This document shows positions 37,301 to 53,017 of a stretch of DNA of 64,000 bases, piece after piece. Source of the DNA: Paramecium tetraurelia. Lineage: Eukaryota > Ciliophora > Oligohymenophorea > Peniculida > Parameciidae. The notes below the pieces were generated by a model, which saw only the letters and a program-made list of their open reading frames with translations, did not search any database and was not told where the DNA came from. The DNA lies in contig NW_001799455.1 in the NCBI RefSeq assembly GCF_000165425.1, forward strand, positions 248,001 through 312,000, given 5' to 3'. Within the stretch, counting starts at the first letter, position 1, and each line of letters opens with the position of its first letter. A program made the position numbers and the translations under genes.

Positions 37301-40300
37301 GGAAAACACTATCCTATTTTCAGAATATATCAAACAATTCTTTTAAAGCCAAAAGTCATCTAGTCTGTTTCATTATATTCGTAATTCGGAAAACCCAGCT
37401 ATACCAGAAATAATACATTACTGTAGGAATAAAAGAATATGTGAGCATCTTGAATACTTGAATTTAATTACCAAGGATGAATCTGAGCTGAAATCCATTA
37501 TTCTAAATCTTGAAATGCTACAAAAGAGCGAATAACAAGGAGAAGAAGAGAATTCTGGTATTCAAATTAATAAATTCGTAATTCTTTATTATCTAACTCA
37601 TTTTACAGATTTAGAATTTATTAAACCTTACTTTTTGAAGTGTAACTATCATGATATCGGCTATGTATTTTAAAAGCTATTAGAAAACAATTAATTTCGA
37701 ACAGTAGAATTCATTTTATTGAATCATAAAGGTAAATTAAAATAACCTTAAATACAACTTTAAAGTTCAAAAGATACTTACATAAGAGCCTTAGGTTCCC
37801 ATTGGAGCATAACTTTAACAACAAATCAATTCAAAGATTTAGTTTAAAATAACAATATCGAGAATTAGGAGAAAGAGTAGATCTTAGAGTTGTTAACCAA
37901 TTCTGGTCATTTTGAAAAATTAGAGTATGTCACTAATTGGATTAATAATAATAATTAATTAATAGAATTAACTTCTATAGCCTGTTCTCTTTTAGTTAAA
38001 GAATATATTTTGTAAAATAAAAAATTTAACAATTCCAATATTCCAGTATTTATGTATCAGAAAACTTCAATGAACTATACTTTAAGCAAATTAATGAATT
38101 AATCCATTGAAACTCCTTATTTATAAACCTATCGACTTGGAACAGCGAAGGTGCTCTATAACTTAGTGTGTGAAAGAGATGTTGATTTAACAGAATATTA
38201 TAAGAATTATCTTTTATTCTAGATTCTTTTCCCAAACACAAAATGGACTTTTGATAATAGGGAATGTGAAATGGCTACTTAATTTCTGTGTTTAATAGAA
38301 TTAAATTTGTTGAAATAAAATTGGACAAACTACATAGAAATTATCCTAAAAAATGCTGTCTTTTATTATGAAGCTATATTTGACTTTTCAACAGTTTTAT
38401 AATCTAAAAGAAATCCTTAATCATGGCAATCATTAAAAAACATGGTTGACTAATTGATACCAATTTATGAAAGCATATCTAAAGAGAGTCCATCCACTAA
38501 CAAATTAAAATAAATCTAAACTTTCATGAATCAAACTAGAACTGAAAAAGTTAAAAAAAATAATTTTGCTAAATAACTTGAATAGCACTTTGAAGATATC
38601 TAGTTTTAGAATTTAGAATTAAATACCAGATAAGCAAATATTTATTATGGACTCCCGTTTGAGAGTGGAACATTCAACGAAGTAGACTTATATGTAGCTC
38701 TTATGGGTAGAAACTAAAATTCAATTCTAAAGCTACTCAAAAATTCAAGTATTCCTATTGCAACTTTATTAAATAAGTATAATGTCATTCAATACTTAAT
38801 CAAGCATGGTAATGAAGACACAGTTATTGAAGTATTAAAATTACTAACAAGCAGTGAAATATATGAATCTCATTTCTTTCATCATGGTTTACCTTTGCTC
38901 ACATATATTGTATTTAAGAAATGGTATAGACTATATAACTTTGCTTAAAATTATCTAATTAATTAATGGACTTTAAAGCCCAAGATAATTGGATAAACCA
39001 TTAAAGGCTAACTTTAAGAATTAACTATCCATCAATTTGCTTAATTAAATTCATTCTATGTTTATTTCGAATTACCAATATAAAAGCAATTAATTCTAAG
39101 AACTAGCTAATTCTTAATACCAAATTCTCATAACATCTAACTCAAAGCCTATAGGGTTTATTCAATACTCAAAATCATGTTCAACAGTATGCCATTAAGG
39201 AAACTTGAGATTATTAGTTTGTTATGTGTATAAATTAAAGATGACACATAAATCAGTTTGGAAAATTTGTTTAAGAAGTTTGGCAAAAATTAACTAATTG
39301 AAGACTTATTTTTATCTATTTATGACAATTAGAAGAATGACAAAAAGGAACTTGTTTTAGATCTAATGAGTGAATTAGGACTTAGCTGTTCAATATAATT
39401 AGATCAATTTAACGAAGCTCAACTAGAATGGCTCTACAAATAAATATATCATAAGTATGGCCATTATCATTTCTTGATTGAAAAAATTACAAGATTAGCT
39501 CCAAATTCCTTTATAAATAATGATATCTTAAATTGTCCTAAATTAGCATTGATTGTGGCACAACATGGCAGGTTTGATGCCTTGTAAAATTTAATTGATG
39601 TTTAAAATTTTGGATAAAATTATACAAAATTAGTATCAGCACATTTCATCAAAATTATCTTGATGGTAAAATATGGATAGAATTTTGATCCATTAATTGA
39701 GCCTAAGGAAATAGAAGATATCCATTTGAAACATTATGTCGATGCCTTAGATTTTATTGAATCTGATCAATAAGGCTCTATTAGTATTTAGTTTATGAAT
39801 CAACTCATTCCCATACTACATGTTGAAAATTCATCGGTCTAATACATTGATAAATTTTATGGATTATTTAAATCTGAAAGTAGCCAAATCAAAAAGGCTT
39901 TCAAAATTATAATCAGGTTGAAGGAATTCAATTATGAACTCTAACAAATAGAGTTGAATGCTATTGCTAAATGTGATTACTTAGTGAAAAATTTCAAGTT
40001 CTAATTCGGAGAGAAATTTGGTTTAGTTTAAAGTGGTTAATCCTCTACAATTGTAATCCCCTTTGATTATTAAGAAAATGAATTAGAGCTGTTTTTGAAT
40101 GGATTACCTTGTTTTTATAAAGATTTATATGAAAATGCAATTTCAAGTAAGGCATTTGAGAAAAAGATAGCCATATTCAAGAAAAAGGAAAAACTTATTA
40201 TCAAATTTGAAGATAAGAATTTATCACCATTTTATAACGATTTAAGATTTTTACTGCCTCTATTAAAGGAATAAAAATAACCTGCAGATAGTCTAGAATA

Positions 40301-43300
40301 TAAGAATGAGTATCAGATTAAAGGTTGGTAGCAACTCTCAAAGAAAGATCATGATGATTATTGTTTTGTTTACACATCAGATGTTAAATTCTCATATGAA
40401 TGGGCTTAAACCATTTTCTATTAAGAACCTTAGAAATCAGAGTACTTTTAAAAATATCAAAATCAAATATTAATTTTCTTTAATGGCAAAACAATTTTTA
40501 ATTAAGTAGAAATCTAAGATTAATTAAGTAATTCATTAAAATATTTACTCAACCTTTCAACTTAAGGGTTAGATTTAAAGTGTATAATAGAATTAGAATC
40601 ATTTATGAAAGTATTCTTTATGAACAAAAACCTCTATTCTGTTTACAATAATTGGTATAATCTAATAAATGCTATATCCACATATCCAACATTGATAGCA
40701 ACTTTAAAACACATTTTAACTTAGGTTTGTCAAATCACAAGTATGTTCAATTAAAATAGCGACAATAATTAAATAATTGTAAAGTTTGAAACAACTGATA
40801 ATCAAGGAATATCACCTAAAAGTCACTATTTGGATGATTATTTCTCTTTTTGCAAACCTTCTATTTATTTAGAGAAGGAGACAATTGTGGTTACAATTCC
40901 TGTGAGTGAAAGTGGTAATAAAGGAGAGCGACTAACTTATTTAGAGGAGATTTTTAATGCAAGTGATTTAGATTAATTTATCAAAGAGTAATTTTCATTA
41001 AAAGATAATTTGGATGCTTTGATTTTGAGATATTAATTGGAGGAAACTGCTAAATAAACTTGTGAATAATTTAGATAATTGAACAATTTTGATCTATTAA
41101 TTAAATTGGATAGGAATGATATAAGATAATAAATAGAGAGTTTTAATTATGAATAATAATTAGACTACTTAATTAAATTCCAAACATATTTTAGATGGAC
41201 TTTGAATTTAGATTTGTAAAATTTTATAGCTGGTAACAGATTCTCTTAATTCTATAAGGATAGTTTATGTTCTGGTAAATATCTTACGAAGCCATTAGAT
41301 ATTGGAAATTTCTCTTAATTTAATGTTAATTCGTTAAAGAATAGTTTTGGAATCATATAAAATAAAGAATAATTTTTAACAAATGTAAAAAAGAAAAGAA
41401 TCTATCATGTTTTTTATACAAAACACAATAGAAATCATGCTGTTTTTTGTTTGTTTGTGAAATCAATTAAGGATAGAAACTATTTTATTTAACTTGATCA
41501 GTTTAAACTCAAAAAAAAATATAATAAAAAGACTAACTTATAAATTAAAAGTGAATACATAAAAGGAGCTATTTATTACACTTATGAGTATGACAAATAA
41601 ATCTCGAAATAGAATGAAAAATTAGTACTTATTGATTTCGAGGGTCACTATTATTTGAATTAAGATGTCAATTTTGCAAACTAAATTGAAGATCACACAA
41701 CACTATCTGACAATATCAAAGTTACTAAATTATGTTTTAACCTTTCATTTGACAGATCAAATATTGGTTAAAATGTGCTCTACTTTAATTTAATTGATTT
41801 CAGATTGAAGGATTATTTGGAAACATCAAGCATTTAATAGGACAAATCTTATGATTTATAAGAATTAAAGGTAGATAAAAGTTAAATTAGGATTGATCCT
41901 CAATTAGCTGAATATAATGGATATGATGATAAAGACAATAAGAAGGAAAAATTGGACAATAAGAAATTAAATAAAATGCTTTTAACAATTCTATCTAATG
42001 TTTCTGATCATGACACAACTCCAATCTAATTTGAAATTCCAAACTAGAATACAAAATTAAATGATGAAAACCTGGACTCATTAACAGATTATTGTAAGTA
42101 GTATAGAAAATAATAATTATAAACTCGTGCTGGAGAATTTAGAAAAGACAAGATTATGTTTTATGATTGTTTAAATAACCTCATAAGAGATAAAAAAGTG
42201 ATTAATGATATTTAATGCTATATTTAGCATGAAAAGTTTAAGGAATTAATTCATCATCCAGAGGTTTCTTTCGATGATGGAGTATGCTTATCTTGGACTC
42301 CTTATATCAAAGGAAAATATGATGTATTTGTGAATGGTCATTTAATGAATTTCAAGTTTTCTGTTATGGCTTCTAAGTAGATCTAGTCAGAAAAATTCAA
42401 ATTAATAAAAGATGAATCAGAATTTCAGTACTTTGTTGAAAAAGATTTACGATTCGAATTATATGACATCTATAACAATTTAATAACAAGGTCAGATGAA
42501 TTGTCATCTGCCTTATCGGTTCAAGTTATGAATTCTAATTTTACAGTGAAAAATAGATGTGAATACAATGACAGTGGTTGTGTATTATACATATAATTTT
42601 GCAATTACGCTAAGCCAGATGATAAGGTTGATGAATGCAAATTGGAAATAAATTTAGACCAACAAACCATTATACAAGGCAAAATAGTCCAGATCAAACC
42701 ATAACCATTGAGTCAAAAGAGAATCGATACATTTTCATCTAAGTTCACTTATAGAAATTCAGTTTAATACTTAATAATTAGAGCAAACTTCCTGAATTCA
42801 TTAGCTTAGATGGATAATCATATTGGATAAAAGAATCTAAAGTTCAGTTTCCTATAAGAGGTGGCAAATGACTAGGGAGGACCTTGCCGAGAATTCTTTT
42901 GTTTATTCGGTAGGAACCTTAAGGATCCTTAAAATAATTTGTGTCTCCAAACTCATATGATTGGCTATTATTACTTGAATAAGGGCATACTTTTATTGAA
43001 TGATTCAATAACTTTCGCAATTGGTATGTTGCTGGCTTATGCAATTGCAAATAAACTAAAGGTTGGAATATCTTTTGCTCTGCCTTTTTGGAAGATAATT
43101 TGCGATTTACCATTAGAGTTTGATGATTTAAGTTGTGTGGTCGAACCACAAATCTATTAGAGTTATCAGTATTTACGAAACTTAAAAGAAGATGAGTTAT
43201 TTTAATAAGATATTTACTTTGTGAATCAATCAGATGAAGCCGAATTATGTGAGAATGGTAAAACCAAGAAAGTGGATTGTAGCAATCTAGAAGAATACTT

Positions 43301-43804
43301 AAATTTATCTGCTCAGTATATACTTTAACGGTAGTATGATAAGGTTTTTAAACAACTCAAAAGAGGATTCCAGGGATAATTTGATGCCAAGTTATTGATC
43401 TAGAACTTTGCTCTCTTCGAAATTAATCAATTGATTGACATCATAGATTACTAAATCAACAAAGAAAAGTTGTTGAAGTGCATACATTTCTCCAGGAAAA
43501 ACCAAATAAATGAAAACTACTTTACTTAATATATAAGCGAGGCAGATTAAGAGAAATTAGAGCATCTCTTGACATTTGCTACAGGTATTACAATTAATTT
43601 ATATTAATAGGCAGTAAGTATAGCAATTTTGAGAACTTTAAGATAGAAATACAGACTAATTTAGAATTCCAAAAAAATAGACTTCCAGTATCTAGGACAT
43701 GCAGTAATGTTGTAATAATTCCATAATATCCTACTTATGATGACTTCAAAGCAAAAATGGATATGGCATTAGATTGGGGACTAGAATTCTTTGGTCAAGG
43801 TTGA
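34397..43804 (+). CDS. Giant HECT-domain E3 ubiquitin ligase
   Basis: About 9.4 kb, near 3,100 residues. HECT E3s take ubiquitin from an E2 onto their own Cys and pass it to the substrate. The last 350 residues are a HECT domain: NDQGGPCREFFCLF at its start, LIDIIDYQINKEKLL, and HLLTFATG. RLPVSRTCSNVVIIPQYPTY carries the catalytic Cys (codon 43700-43702), and the protein ends LDWGLEFFGQG. Reaching that Cys needs one added A in the A7 run at 43671-43677. The remaining 2,700 residues are helical, Asn/Gln/Lys-rich, without a repeat I can name, and presumably recognise substrate. Introns include 22 nt at 34430-34451 and one of 28 nt ending AAG near 34868. The start MHQSKNKREFF at 34397 fits once the first intron is removed. 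It is by far the largest gene in the window. Confidence 0.88.
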
Positions 43805-44088
43805 ATTTTAAATAATTATAAAATTATAAATTATTTTCATATCAGAAATCAAATTATTATAATGGAATAAATCATCTCATTGTATTAAAGATAATATAAA
43901 TGAATGGTAAATGCATGTAGACATGATTCTTAAAGAGATGCATAATAAATAATTGAACATAGTAGTAAATATAAGTTTGAATAATTTTAAATTTTATAAA
44001 TACAAAAACTTAAATGAAGCCTAAATAGAATTAAAATTTATATTAATAATAGTGATTTCATCATAAAAATTACAATGAAGATTTTTAT

Positions 44089-46232
<2,144 letters not shown>

Positions 46233-46679
46233 CTATTCGTTAGATTAAATTTAATTAATAAACACTAAAAGATCAGAATAAATTTATTCATCTAATTAAA
46301 CATCAAAAATTGATTCTCCTCTTCATCCACCCATCCATTTTTATAACTCTCCTTCCCCCGATTCTCACTGAGGTACAATTATTATAAATAATATCAATTG
46401 GTTTTTCTCTTTTAATTAACTTTCATTCTCTCAATAAGATATTAGTGTAATTTATTTGCCAATGAAATCCCTCGAAACATTAGATTCAAGACCAATTGGT
46501 TTATTAGACAAAACCATATAAAAACTATTAAGTCATATCTTTAATACTAAGTTCATCCTCAAAAATGAGAATCAGCTTTGACTATAGTGTAGCTACACTG
46601 TTACCAGAGTTATTTGAACTTGTATTTATTTGTTAGAGAAACAATAAAAATTAATATATTATTATTTATTATAATAAAA
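46233..46679. other. Intergenic between divergent genes
   Basis: About 447 AT-rich bases. No protein-like frame on either strand; nothing else recognised. Confidence 0.55.
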
Positions 46680-47072
46680 ATGAGTCAAATGGAACCCTAT
46701 CGCGAAGAATTTCTAGAGGAATTGGATAAAATCAGACAGCAATACAGTTTTGGACAATCTCAATAGATGTCTTAGAGTCAATAGAAGAAGGTGAACTTGT
46801 AATTCAAGGTTACTGATACCAATGACATCTGGAACAATAGTAAATATTCTGATGTATTTTATGACTAATGATTTTAGAATAAATGGAGAGGGAACCTAAC
46901 TACCACTTTCTACAATAAGGAACACAATGCCAGTCATTATGAAGTTAACTCACTTTTGAATCCGGAAGTTACGAGAAAGAATTTCAATATGAGAGCCACT
47001 CAGATCTCAGAATATTCAAATGCAAAACATAACAATACAGTTTTTGTGAATCCCAAGTTCACAAGTTGCTGA
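46680..47072 (+). CDS. Small protein, possibly CFAP144/FAM183-like ciliary protein
   Basis: About 122 residues after a 24-nt intron (starting at about 46856, GTATTTT...TTTTAG). It starts MSQMEPYREEFLEELDKIRQ, then VTDTNDIWNNSKYSDN, and ends with SLLNPEVTRKNFNMRATQIS and FVNPKFTSC. The 'LVNPE...F....I..Y..A' order in the last third recalls FAM183/CFAP144, an axonemal microtubule-inner protein, and the size fits; I am recalling that pattern from memory. It is hydrophilic, without membrane helix. Followed 22 bases later by another small gene on the same strand. If not CFAP144, it is a conserved-looking ciliate protein of unknown function. Confidence 0.62.
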
Positions 47073-47093
47073 TTTTAATATATATATCACATT

Positions 47094-47370
47094 ATGAAAC
47101 AAGACTCAACCTTTATAGACAATTTCAACAGGATCACTTAGACTACATAAATTGTAACATTCACCTCAGCCTAAGATGTATTCATTTTATGGATCAGAAA
47201 TTCAAGCAATTATTCTCTTACAAAATATAATTTAATTTGATTTCTTCTTTAAACTTTTTTTCTTTCATGACGACAACAAGGAAGATGAATTTCACTCCTG
47301 CTTAGTTCAAGTTATTTTGGAAGAAACATTATTGGATATTCAATATCTACAGTTCATGAATGATCTATGA
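47094..47370 (+). CDS. Small acidic-tailed protein of unknown function
   Basis: 84 residues once a 22-nt intron (47154-47175, ending CTAAG) is removed. It reads MKQDSTFIDNFNRITQTT, then SFYGSEIQAIILLQNII, and HDDNKEDEFHSCLVQVILEE near the end. Composition is balanced and the intron removal leaves a frame divisible by three, which supports a real gene. There is a hydrophobic patch but no clear membrane span. Family not recognised. Confidence 0.55.
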
Positions 47371-47734
47371 CTTAAATTTTGTATAATTTAAGTTATATTT
47401 GAAAATCAAAATAATATTATTTATATTTCTTTCTTCTTTGTGTTCTGAAGTCTTTGATTATGTGTAAGTATTTTCGACATTTAAACTAATGAAGATTAAG
47501 AACTTTTTAATTATTATTAGAAATTATTATGTTATTTATATAAGATTAATTTTAATATGTTGGCTATAGCTTAAAATGCTCTCTAAATTATTGATATACA
47601 AGAGATTACTAAAAACATTTGATATCAAAATAATTAGTTGAAAAGATTTTAAAGAAATTTAATAATATATTAAAAGATTTTGATCATTCAACAATATTTA
47701 GAATATAAAAAGTAAAGAAATTAACTAAACTATA
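47371..47734. other. Intergenic, AT-rich
   Basis: About 360 bases with strings of A and T and no protein-like frame. Nothing else recognised. Confidence 0.5.
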
Positions 47735-48104
47735 TCATAAATTTTATTTTCTTTTCCCAATATTAAATGCAACTAGTTTATCATATATTTAGCTTAATTT
47801 CTCCTTATGAATCTAATTTGATGAATAGAAGTTTTTATTAAAATATTTCTCCAAATATTGAAAGAGAAGAGAATCTTAGGGATTGTAAATAATTTGTTTA
47901 TCTTTCTTAACCAACTTCTTTAATATATTTTGCAATTCTTTATCAAATATACTCTCCTTTGATTCTATAGCTTCCGTTGCAAGAATTCTGATGTAAGTAT
48001 GATTTGTACATCTGGATCATGATTTAATTAGCAAATCGGTATTCTTAGAAAGATCTACCTGCTAGAATGTATTATGAAATTGGTGAATTGTTTTTTAGCA
48101 ACAT
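47735..48104 (-). pseudogene. Short helical protein gene, possibly broken
   Basis: The downstream part reads as good protein: RILATEAIESKESIFDKEL, NILKKLVKKDKQIIYNPQDS, FQYLEKYFNKNFYSS, ending at TGA 47735-47737. Upstream, LSKNTDLLIKS is followed in the same frame by a TGA near 48020 and then SRCTNHTYIRI. The nearest ATG (48104, MLLKNNSPISQYILA) is in another frame. A single base change could have made the TGA from a Trp codon, or a short intron is hidden there. Family unknown; it could be the end of a HEAT-like protein. Confidence 0.35.
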
Positions 48105-48237
48105 ATTCTAGTCTAAAGTGAGCCTTCTGATATTATAATGAGTTGTTATTGTTGATTGCAATGATTTGTAGGTGCGGACAATAGAATAAAGATCAAATTG
48201 ATTATGAAGAGGAGATTGAATAAAATTCATTTATAAA

Positions 48238-49204
48238 ATGAATTAATTGTATAAGCTTACACCTCAAGAGTTGGCAATTAGAAAGGATATTGTTGTGCTG
48301 AGTGATAAAGGATTGCGATTCAGGGAAGAGATTAAATCATAAGGTCAATTTGATTTAGATGATTTCCACTTGCCTCAAAGTAATTCTGCCATTTTACGGG
48401 TCTAGTCAATTCACCAAAAGATAAGCCATATACAAGAAGGTCTGTGCTCCAAGGAGAAAAACCAGTTGAACTGCTGGTTGCTGATTTGAAGAAAGAATTA
48501 AATGTCAGTAGACCATATATGGAGAAGGCTTTTGGAGAAAATGACGGCCAAGATAACTTAAGAAAAGCCATCTGCAGCTATAAACAATAAATTGCAAAAA
48601 CTATATTAAGAACTTGATAGACATACCCGATTGTTGGAGAGGAAGAAAGTGAAGTTTCAAAAGAAGCCAATTGAATAATAGATGTAAGATCAAACTTCAA
48701 TTTTGGAAGAATCAGAATTTCAAGACAAAGTGGCATCTCTTAATGCTTTAGAAGCAAGGTTATGGAGAATGCAATAAAACTATTAAAATGAAATAAAAAT
48801 CCGAGAGGACACATTAAAAGTAGATATAACTATCTTACTTGTAGAAAGTTAAGCAAAACTTAAATGTGATGAGGATTTAAAAGGAGGCTGAAATTGAATA
48901 GGTTCCAGTCCCTGTTTAAGTGGAGCAGCTTTAATAATCTTAATATCTTGATAGGAGATCAAATAGGCTTAAAGATTATTAAAAATATAAATTTGAAGTA
49001 ACCAAAGTTAGTATTTATAGAATTAACCTGGAATAGACAACCTCCACCCTCGGTATACTTTCGAAGTAAGCTTTGATTGAGGAAGAAAGGAAAAGATAAC
49101 TACAATAAATAAAAGAATAATAAGAATATGAGTAAGAATTGTTACGAAGAAATGGACATACAAACAATCACGTAATGTCTAATCATACTGAGCATGAATA
49201 ATGA
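48238..49204 (+). CDS. Coiled-coil protein of unknown family
   Basis: About 310 residues. It starts MNQLYKLTPQELAIRKDIVV, a 26-nt intron (about 48381-48406) fits, and the text continues NSPKDKPYTRRSVLQ, LLVADLKKEL, then long charged helices: KLQKLYQELDRHTRLLERKK, ALEARLWRMQQNYQNEIK and LIEEERKRQLQQIKEQQEYE. It ends RNGHTNNHVMSNHTEHEQ. Two or three one-base frame changes sit at short A-runs (around 48502, 48880). The composition and heptad-like helices suggest a structural or cytoskeletal protein. A minus-strand standard-code frame opposite 48332-48571 is a shadow. Confidence 0.6.
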
Positions 49205-49498
49205 ATTAAAAATCTATTTTATGAATAAAAAAAAATCATTTATTCTCTATTAATTATTTTTTAACCGAAGAACAAATAATTTTATCTTTTTTCATTTATT
49301 TTCTAATAGATTCAACCTTTGCATATTTTTGACAATTGTCTATTATCCGTTTATGGATAGATTCGTTTCCCCCTAGTTGTGCTTATCCTTTTTATATTTT
49401 AATCAATTTTTCAAGAAATACTTCGTAATTAGATACTTAAATCTAGGTTCCTTGAACAAAATTAGAATTGAAATAATTAATAAAATTTAAAATAATAC
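49205..49498. other. Intergenic between convergent genes
   Basis: Just under 300 AT-rich bases, including an A-run of eight near 49229; no gene seen. Confidence 0.5.
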
Positions 49499-52400
49499 TC
49501 ATTTTCTAGGTGGAGGTCTTTTTTGTTATTGAGTGGGTTTGACAGAAGTTGGTTTTTGTTATGGTTTAGGTTATGGCTTGGATTGAGGTTTAGATTTGTT
49601 TTTATGTCTTGGTTTATCTATAGAATGCAAACAATAAATTACCAGAATCGGATTCATCATCATCATCATCATCTTATTCACTGATATTATTGAGATCTAA
49701 AACATCAGACAAATCATCATCATCACTTCCACCATCATCATCATCTTCATCATCACCATCATCATCATCTTCAGTGAAATCAGAGTCATCATCTCCATCC
49801 TCTTCCTATTGGATTAATATTATGATGTACTGATTATTCAGGTGAGAATTCACTGTCTCCAGCTTCTGGATCATCTTCATCTCCTTCCTCTTCCTCACTC
49901 TCAGCCAAAATGTTAGTCCAACCTCCATCTTACACGAATCCTGGGATGTCTTTTTAGATTTGAGCAAGTACGTTTTTCCAAACTAGATTCTACGCTACTT
50001 CAAAAAATAACAAATTCATCTATGATAACATATTTAATAATACCCTATCCAACCAATTTTTAACTCCTTCCAAATCTTTGATGTCAATACTCTCAATTCT
50101 CAACACTTATCTGTCGTAGTTCTTGAACACAAATACTAGATCAAAGGATTTAATGCCTGGGATTATACGTTCAAAACAACAGATTTCAACTTCAGATAAT
50201 GTCAAGATAAAGAATGGACTCTCAACGACATTCATTAGAGTGTTGTGAGTAGGCTACAAAAACAATCTTGCTCTATTCCAATTTCCTTCAAATCCCAGAT
50301 CTCTAAATGGCTTTTCAAATTATATCTTATAATCTGCTCCCATTTCCTCAATTGTTTTAATGAACACTTCGAATTCTCTTGCCATCTTCTTTCTATGCAC
50401 TCGCAATCTCTCCTCTTCTTCTATTTCGTCATCATCGTTTTTATTGTTTTTCCTTCTTCCTTCCAAATGTTCTACTGCTCCTCCTACCTCACAATAGAAT
50501 TACACATCATGTGTCTTTCTCTTACCTAGAACTATAGGAGAATGAAGATGGAAATGTAGGGCAGCAATAATGTCTTGTTCTGGACTTTAATAAATGTAAT
50601 GCTTAATATTCTTAAATACAATATCCAATTATTCTTTATTTGAATGAACATATCTAAACCCATTGGAATTCACCTCCAAAATACCTGCAGCTTTACCAGA
50701 ACCAAAGGTAGGTCTCACTTTCAAATCCTTGAAAATGGGTTTTCTACCAGACTTGCTAACAATCAAAGGTTCTAACTCACCAACATGCTATTTCTCTCTT
50801 TCCACTTACTATTCCGCCTTCACCTTTTTCTATAATTATTTTATCTACAATATCAAATTCTAAGGACGATCACTCTTCTTCGATCTGTACTACAACTCCT
50901 TAATGAAGATTGTCTCTCCATCAATCTGAGGGAATTGAATCTACCCGGCAGTTGTCTCTGAAGTAAAGAAATTGATTCTTATAGACGACCCCATCTTGCC
51001 TTCATCAATCTTACTCACATTTTTTATGCAAGACACATGAAATGGCACATGAGTACCCAACAAAGGTACCAAGACTGCGCATTTCTAATTATCAATATAA
51101 ATCTATCCCTTTTACAAGTCCTTCGGATACTGCTCTGATTTCTAGTAACACTATAACTTATCCAACTCCAAGGCTTTAGTCTCCTGAGAATTCTAAACAA
51201 ATTAATCCTGCTCTAACCTCTACTCTAACTCATTCTATTTGTCCTTCGCCAACTTCTCCTAATGAATCTGTCTCTATTTCTCATTCTCTCTTTGTATTTG
51301 AATCTATTAATTACGTGGTGCTCTCGTTCGCCCCTCCTTTGGAGCATCCGTCTACTTAGGCTATTGCTTCTGAGCAGGCTATTCATCCTCCTCCTGCAAC
51401 TGATATGATATTTATTTATAAGCCTTTGGGATTGAATTGGTAGTCACATTGGCTGCACCATTTGTTACAACAATGACATCACCAACAGAAATTGTGTAAC
51501 TTATACCCTTCTATCCATTTGACAGATTCTCCAATGTTACTTATACAAAGTAAACTTCATTCTTGGCCACAAGATGAGTTGACTTTTCAGAAATTGCAAG
51601 AAAAGGTTCTTTTAACTCAAGTCCTATGCCATATCCAAAAGAAGATGGCAACTAAACATTAGTAATGTTTATTTCCTGGATCTTCTGCTAGAGGATAGGC
51701 ACAGCTTCCTTATACACTTAATTTAAAGGAGTGCCCACTGTCAATAACCCAATTATTTTGCTCTACACTTCTATAATTGTGTTATACAATTTCTTTTGCA
51801 CTTCTGTTGGATTAATAAATAATGTTCGTATGCAATTTGTGTTATATTCATTAACTTAAGTACCAAGAGATATAATAATTACATCTGATGATAGATAGTC
51901 TTTGTTTGGACCATCAACTTGCTGATAATTGCCACCACTCTGAATTATTGGAGTGTAGGCAAAATCATACAAGCCATCTTACAATCCGATGTCTTTTATG
52001 ACTTTTTGTTTATCATTGTCCAAAGATTGCTCCACTTTCTTTGCTAAATCCTAATGAGTTATGCGAGTTCCAACATCAATTGAATCCTCTATCTATTTGA
52101 TGAGCTTCTTGAAAAGACGAGTAGTCAATTGCGACGATTGATTGATGAAGGCTTACTCTTAGTCATCCTTTACTGCGAGGACATCACTAATCAATTAACT
52201 CGCATCCACGATTTGAGACCATCCTTTATAGTCGTACCATTCCGTGGCCAAACTACCTGCTTGTTGCTCTGTTGTAGGCATTCCCAGCTTGCCATTCCCC
52301 AATTTCTAACGAATTTTTTCGAAGCTGTCACGATTGTCAGCAACTTTCTTATAGAAGTGGACTTCATATCTCCCGCCCAATCGTTGCTTAGTCTCCTCCA

Positions 52401-52690
52401 TCATCTACACTATTCAAAAGTCAGGACAACACATTTACACTTCTTGTCGCTCGCCAAATAGAAAATTTGTTTCCTTGTCGCAATGAACACAGTCTCAATC
52501 ATATCGTATCCAAATAACCACACAAATAAAGCCTTAGTTTTTGGTTTGATCGAGCCATCCTCCTTCCCTGAAAGAATGCAAAGGGCTGGGAGGTCCTATC
52601 TTCTAATTTAACAAAACATACATCATTCAGACGACTGGTCAATTAATCTAAATGCCTTTGGAATACATCTGCTATTATCTTTTTATCCAT
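49499..52690 (-). CDS. SPT16: FACT complex subunit SPT16
   Basis: Histone chaperone subunit that with SSRP1/Pob3 loosens H2A-H2B during transcription and replication. The order of domains is as expected. N-terminal aminopeptidase-like domain: KTKALFVWLFGYDMIETVF, later QSGGNYQ. Middle Rtt106-like domain: ALHFHLHSPIVLGKRKTHDVQFYCEV, FEKPFRDLGFEG and RLFLQPTHNTLMNVVESPFF. Then ICCFERIIPGIKSFDLVFVF and DRQVLRIESIDIKDLEGVKNWL. A very acidic tail follows (runs of Asp/Glu from GAT/GAA codons, 49650-49920) and finally a Lys/Pro/Gln-rich end. The aminopeptidase fold in this family is catalytically dead. Introns of 25 nt occur at 49806-49830 and 49618-49642. The frame is uncertain near 52570-52620 at the 5' end. 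The C-terminal basic Lys/Pro extension is unusual for the family. Confidence 0.93.
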
Positions 52691-53017
52691 TATTAAATTA
52701 ATATATGTTAATAATTTTCTATTGATGCTTTTGATATGACTGCACCCAACCACACATTTAAATTAATCAATTCACCAATCCCCTCCCTCTCACCAAACTC
52801 CTTCCAACTCAAAACCAAAAAGCACAAAAAAAATATAAAAAAAAACCGCGAAAATTTAATCAGTTATTCTATAGCCAAGATGCACCCCCTTGGAGGATAT
52901 CATTCCATATAAAGTTTCGTTCTGCTAACATTCTCAATCTATGTCGGTATCAATCAGATCCTGAGGTGCTATTTGATTTATAATAAATCTGATGTTGTTA
53001 TTATAAAATTAATTAAT
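52691..53017. other. Intergenic between divergent genes
   Basis: About 330 bases, with a C-rich run around 52740-52800 (less AT-rich than most gaps), probably the shared promoter of SPT16 and the PB1-ZZ gene. No frame of note. Confidence 0.5.

Noticed and set aside
49650-49920. Dense TCATCA triplet text, first noted as a possible microsatellite
   Set aside because: It codes the acidic C-terminal tail of SPT16 on the minus strand.
52129-52461. Plus-strand 110-codon frame
   Set aside because: It is antisense to the N-terminal domain of SPT16, which is clearly conserved on the minus strand.
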